This document shows positions 6,446 through 6,526 of a stretch of DNA of 6,526 nucleotides, in pieces (positions within the stretch are counted from its first letter, which is position 1; the number at the start of each line of letters is the position of its first letter). Where the stretch lies: NCBI GenBank assembly GCA_029557025.1, contig JAKPRU010000761.1, forward strand, positions 1-6,526. The letters are read 5' to 3'. The DNA comes from Candidatus Omnitrophota bacterium. GTDB lineage: Bacteria > Hinthialibacterota > Hinthialibacteria > Hinthialibacterales > JAKPRU01. The translations under genes and the position numbers were made by a program. The notes under the pieces are model-generated. The model saw only the letters and a program-made list of their open reading frames with translations, was not told where the DNA came from and made no database searches.

Positions 6446-6526
6446 CGATTCGCCGCTTCGTATCGCGGAACGGAAAGCCCTCATAGAAATCTTTGTCTTT
6501 ATGTTATCAGGCCACGGTAGAAAGTC

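Noticed and set aside
1..6526. CRISPR array, tRNA/rRNA, insertion sequence, phage or toxin-antitoxin system
   Set aside because: No regularly spaced repeats, cloverleaf sequence, transposase or integrase features, or small paired toxin-antitoxin ORFs were seen on either strand.

Overview
The window reads as ordinary bacterial chromosome of roughly mid-50s %GC by eye, with long ORFs, Shine-Dalgarno sites matching a standard anti-SD, and short spacers. The gene mix points to an uncultured Gram-negative lineage of the PVC/Hydrogenedentes/Sumerlaeota kind: a DUF4139 protein, a membrane-anchored transglutaminase-like/TPR protein, an LPG-synthase-type membrane protein, NusB, and a UroD-superfamily methyltransferase-like protein. 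That placement is inference from gene content and is not proven by any marker here.

Layout: (1) 2-1453 (+), the 3' part of a DUF4139 protein whose start lies off the left edge. (2) 1454-1816, a 363-base spacer with a long imperfect inverted repeat (1530-1593), a weak terminator-like hairpin plus T7 (1681-1708), and the strong SD of the next gene. (3) 1817-3358 (+), a signal-anchored protein with a transglutaminase-like core (candidate Cys227/His256/Asp271) and C-terminal TPR-like helices. (4) 3372-4376 (+), a polytopic protein of the lysylphosphatidylglycerol synthase transmembrane family (UPF0104/AglD type). It starts 13 bases after gene 3 with its own SD, so the two are probably co-transcribed. 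(5) 4377-4677, a 301-base spacer with an AT-rich promoter-like patch and a perfect 8-1-8 palindrome. (6) 4678-5121 (+), nusB. (7) 5122-5187, a convergent spacer with small hairpins. (8) 5188-6432 (-), a UroD/MtaA/CmuA-superfamily protein with an H-x-C...C zinc-site pattern. (9) 6433-6526, its upstream region.

Genes 3 and 4 look like a cell-envelope pair. NusB is housekeeping (rRNA antitermination). The UroD-like gene is convergent and unrelated in function. I found no CRISPR array, tRNA, rRNA, insertion sequence, phage gene or recognisable defence system. The observations most worth a second look are the long inverted repeat, whose two mismatches both become G-U pairs on the minus-strand transcript; the transglutaminase/flippase-like pair; and the zinc-thiol site in the UroD-like protein.
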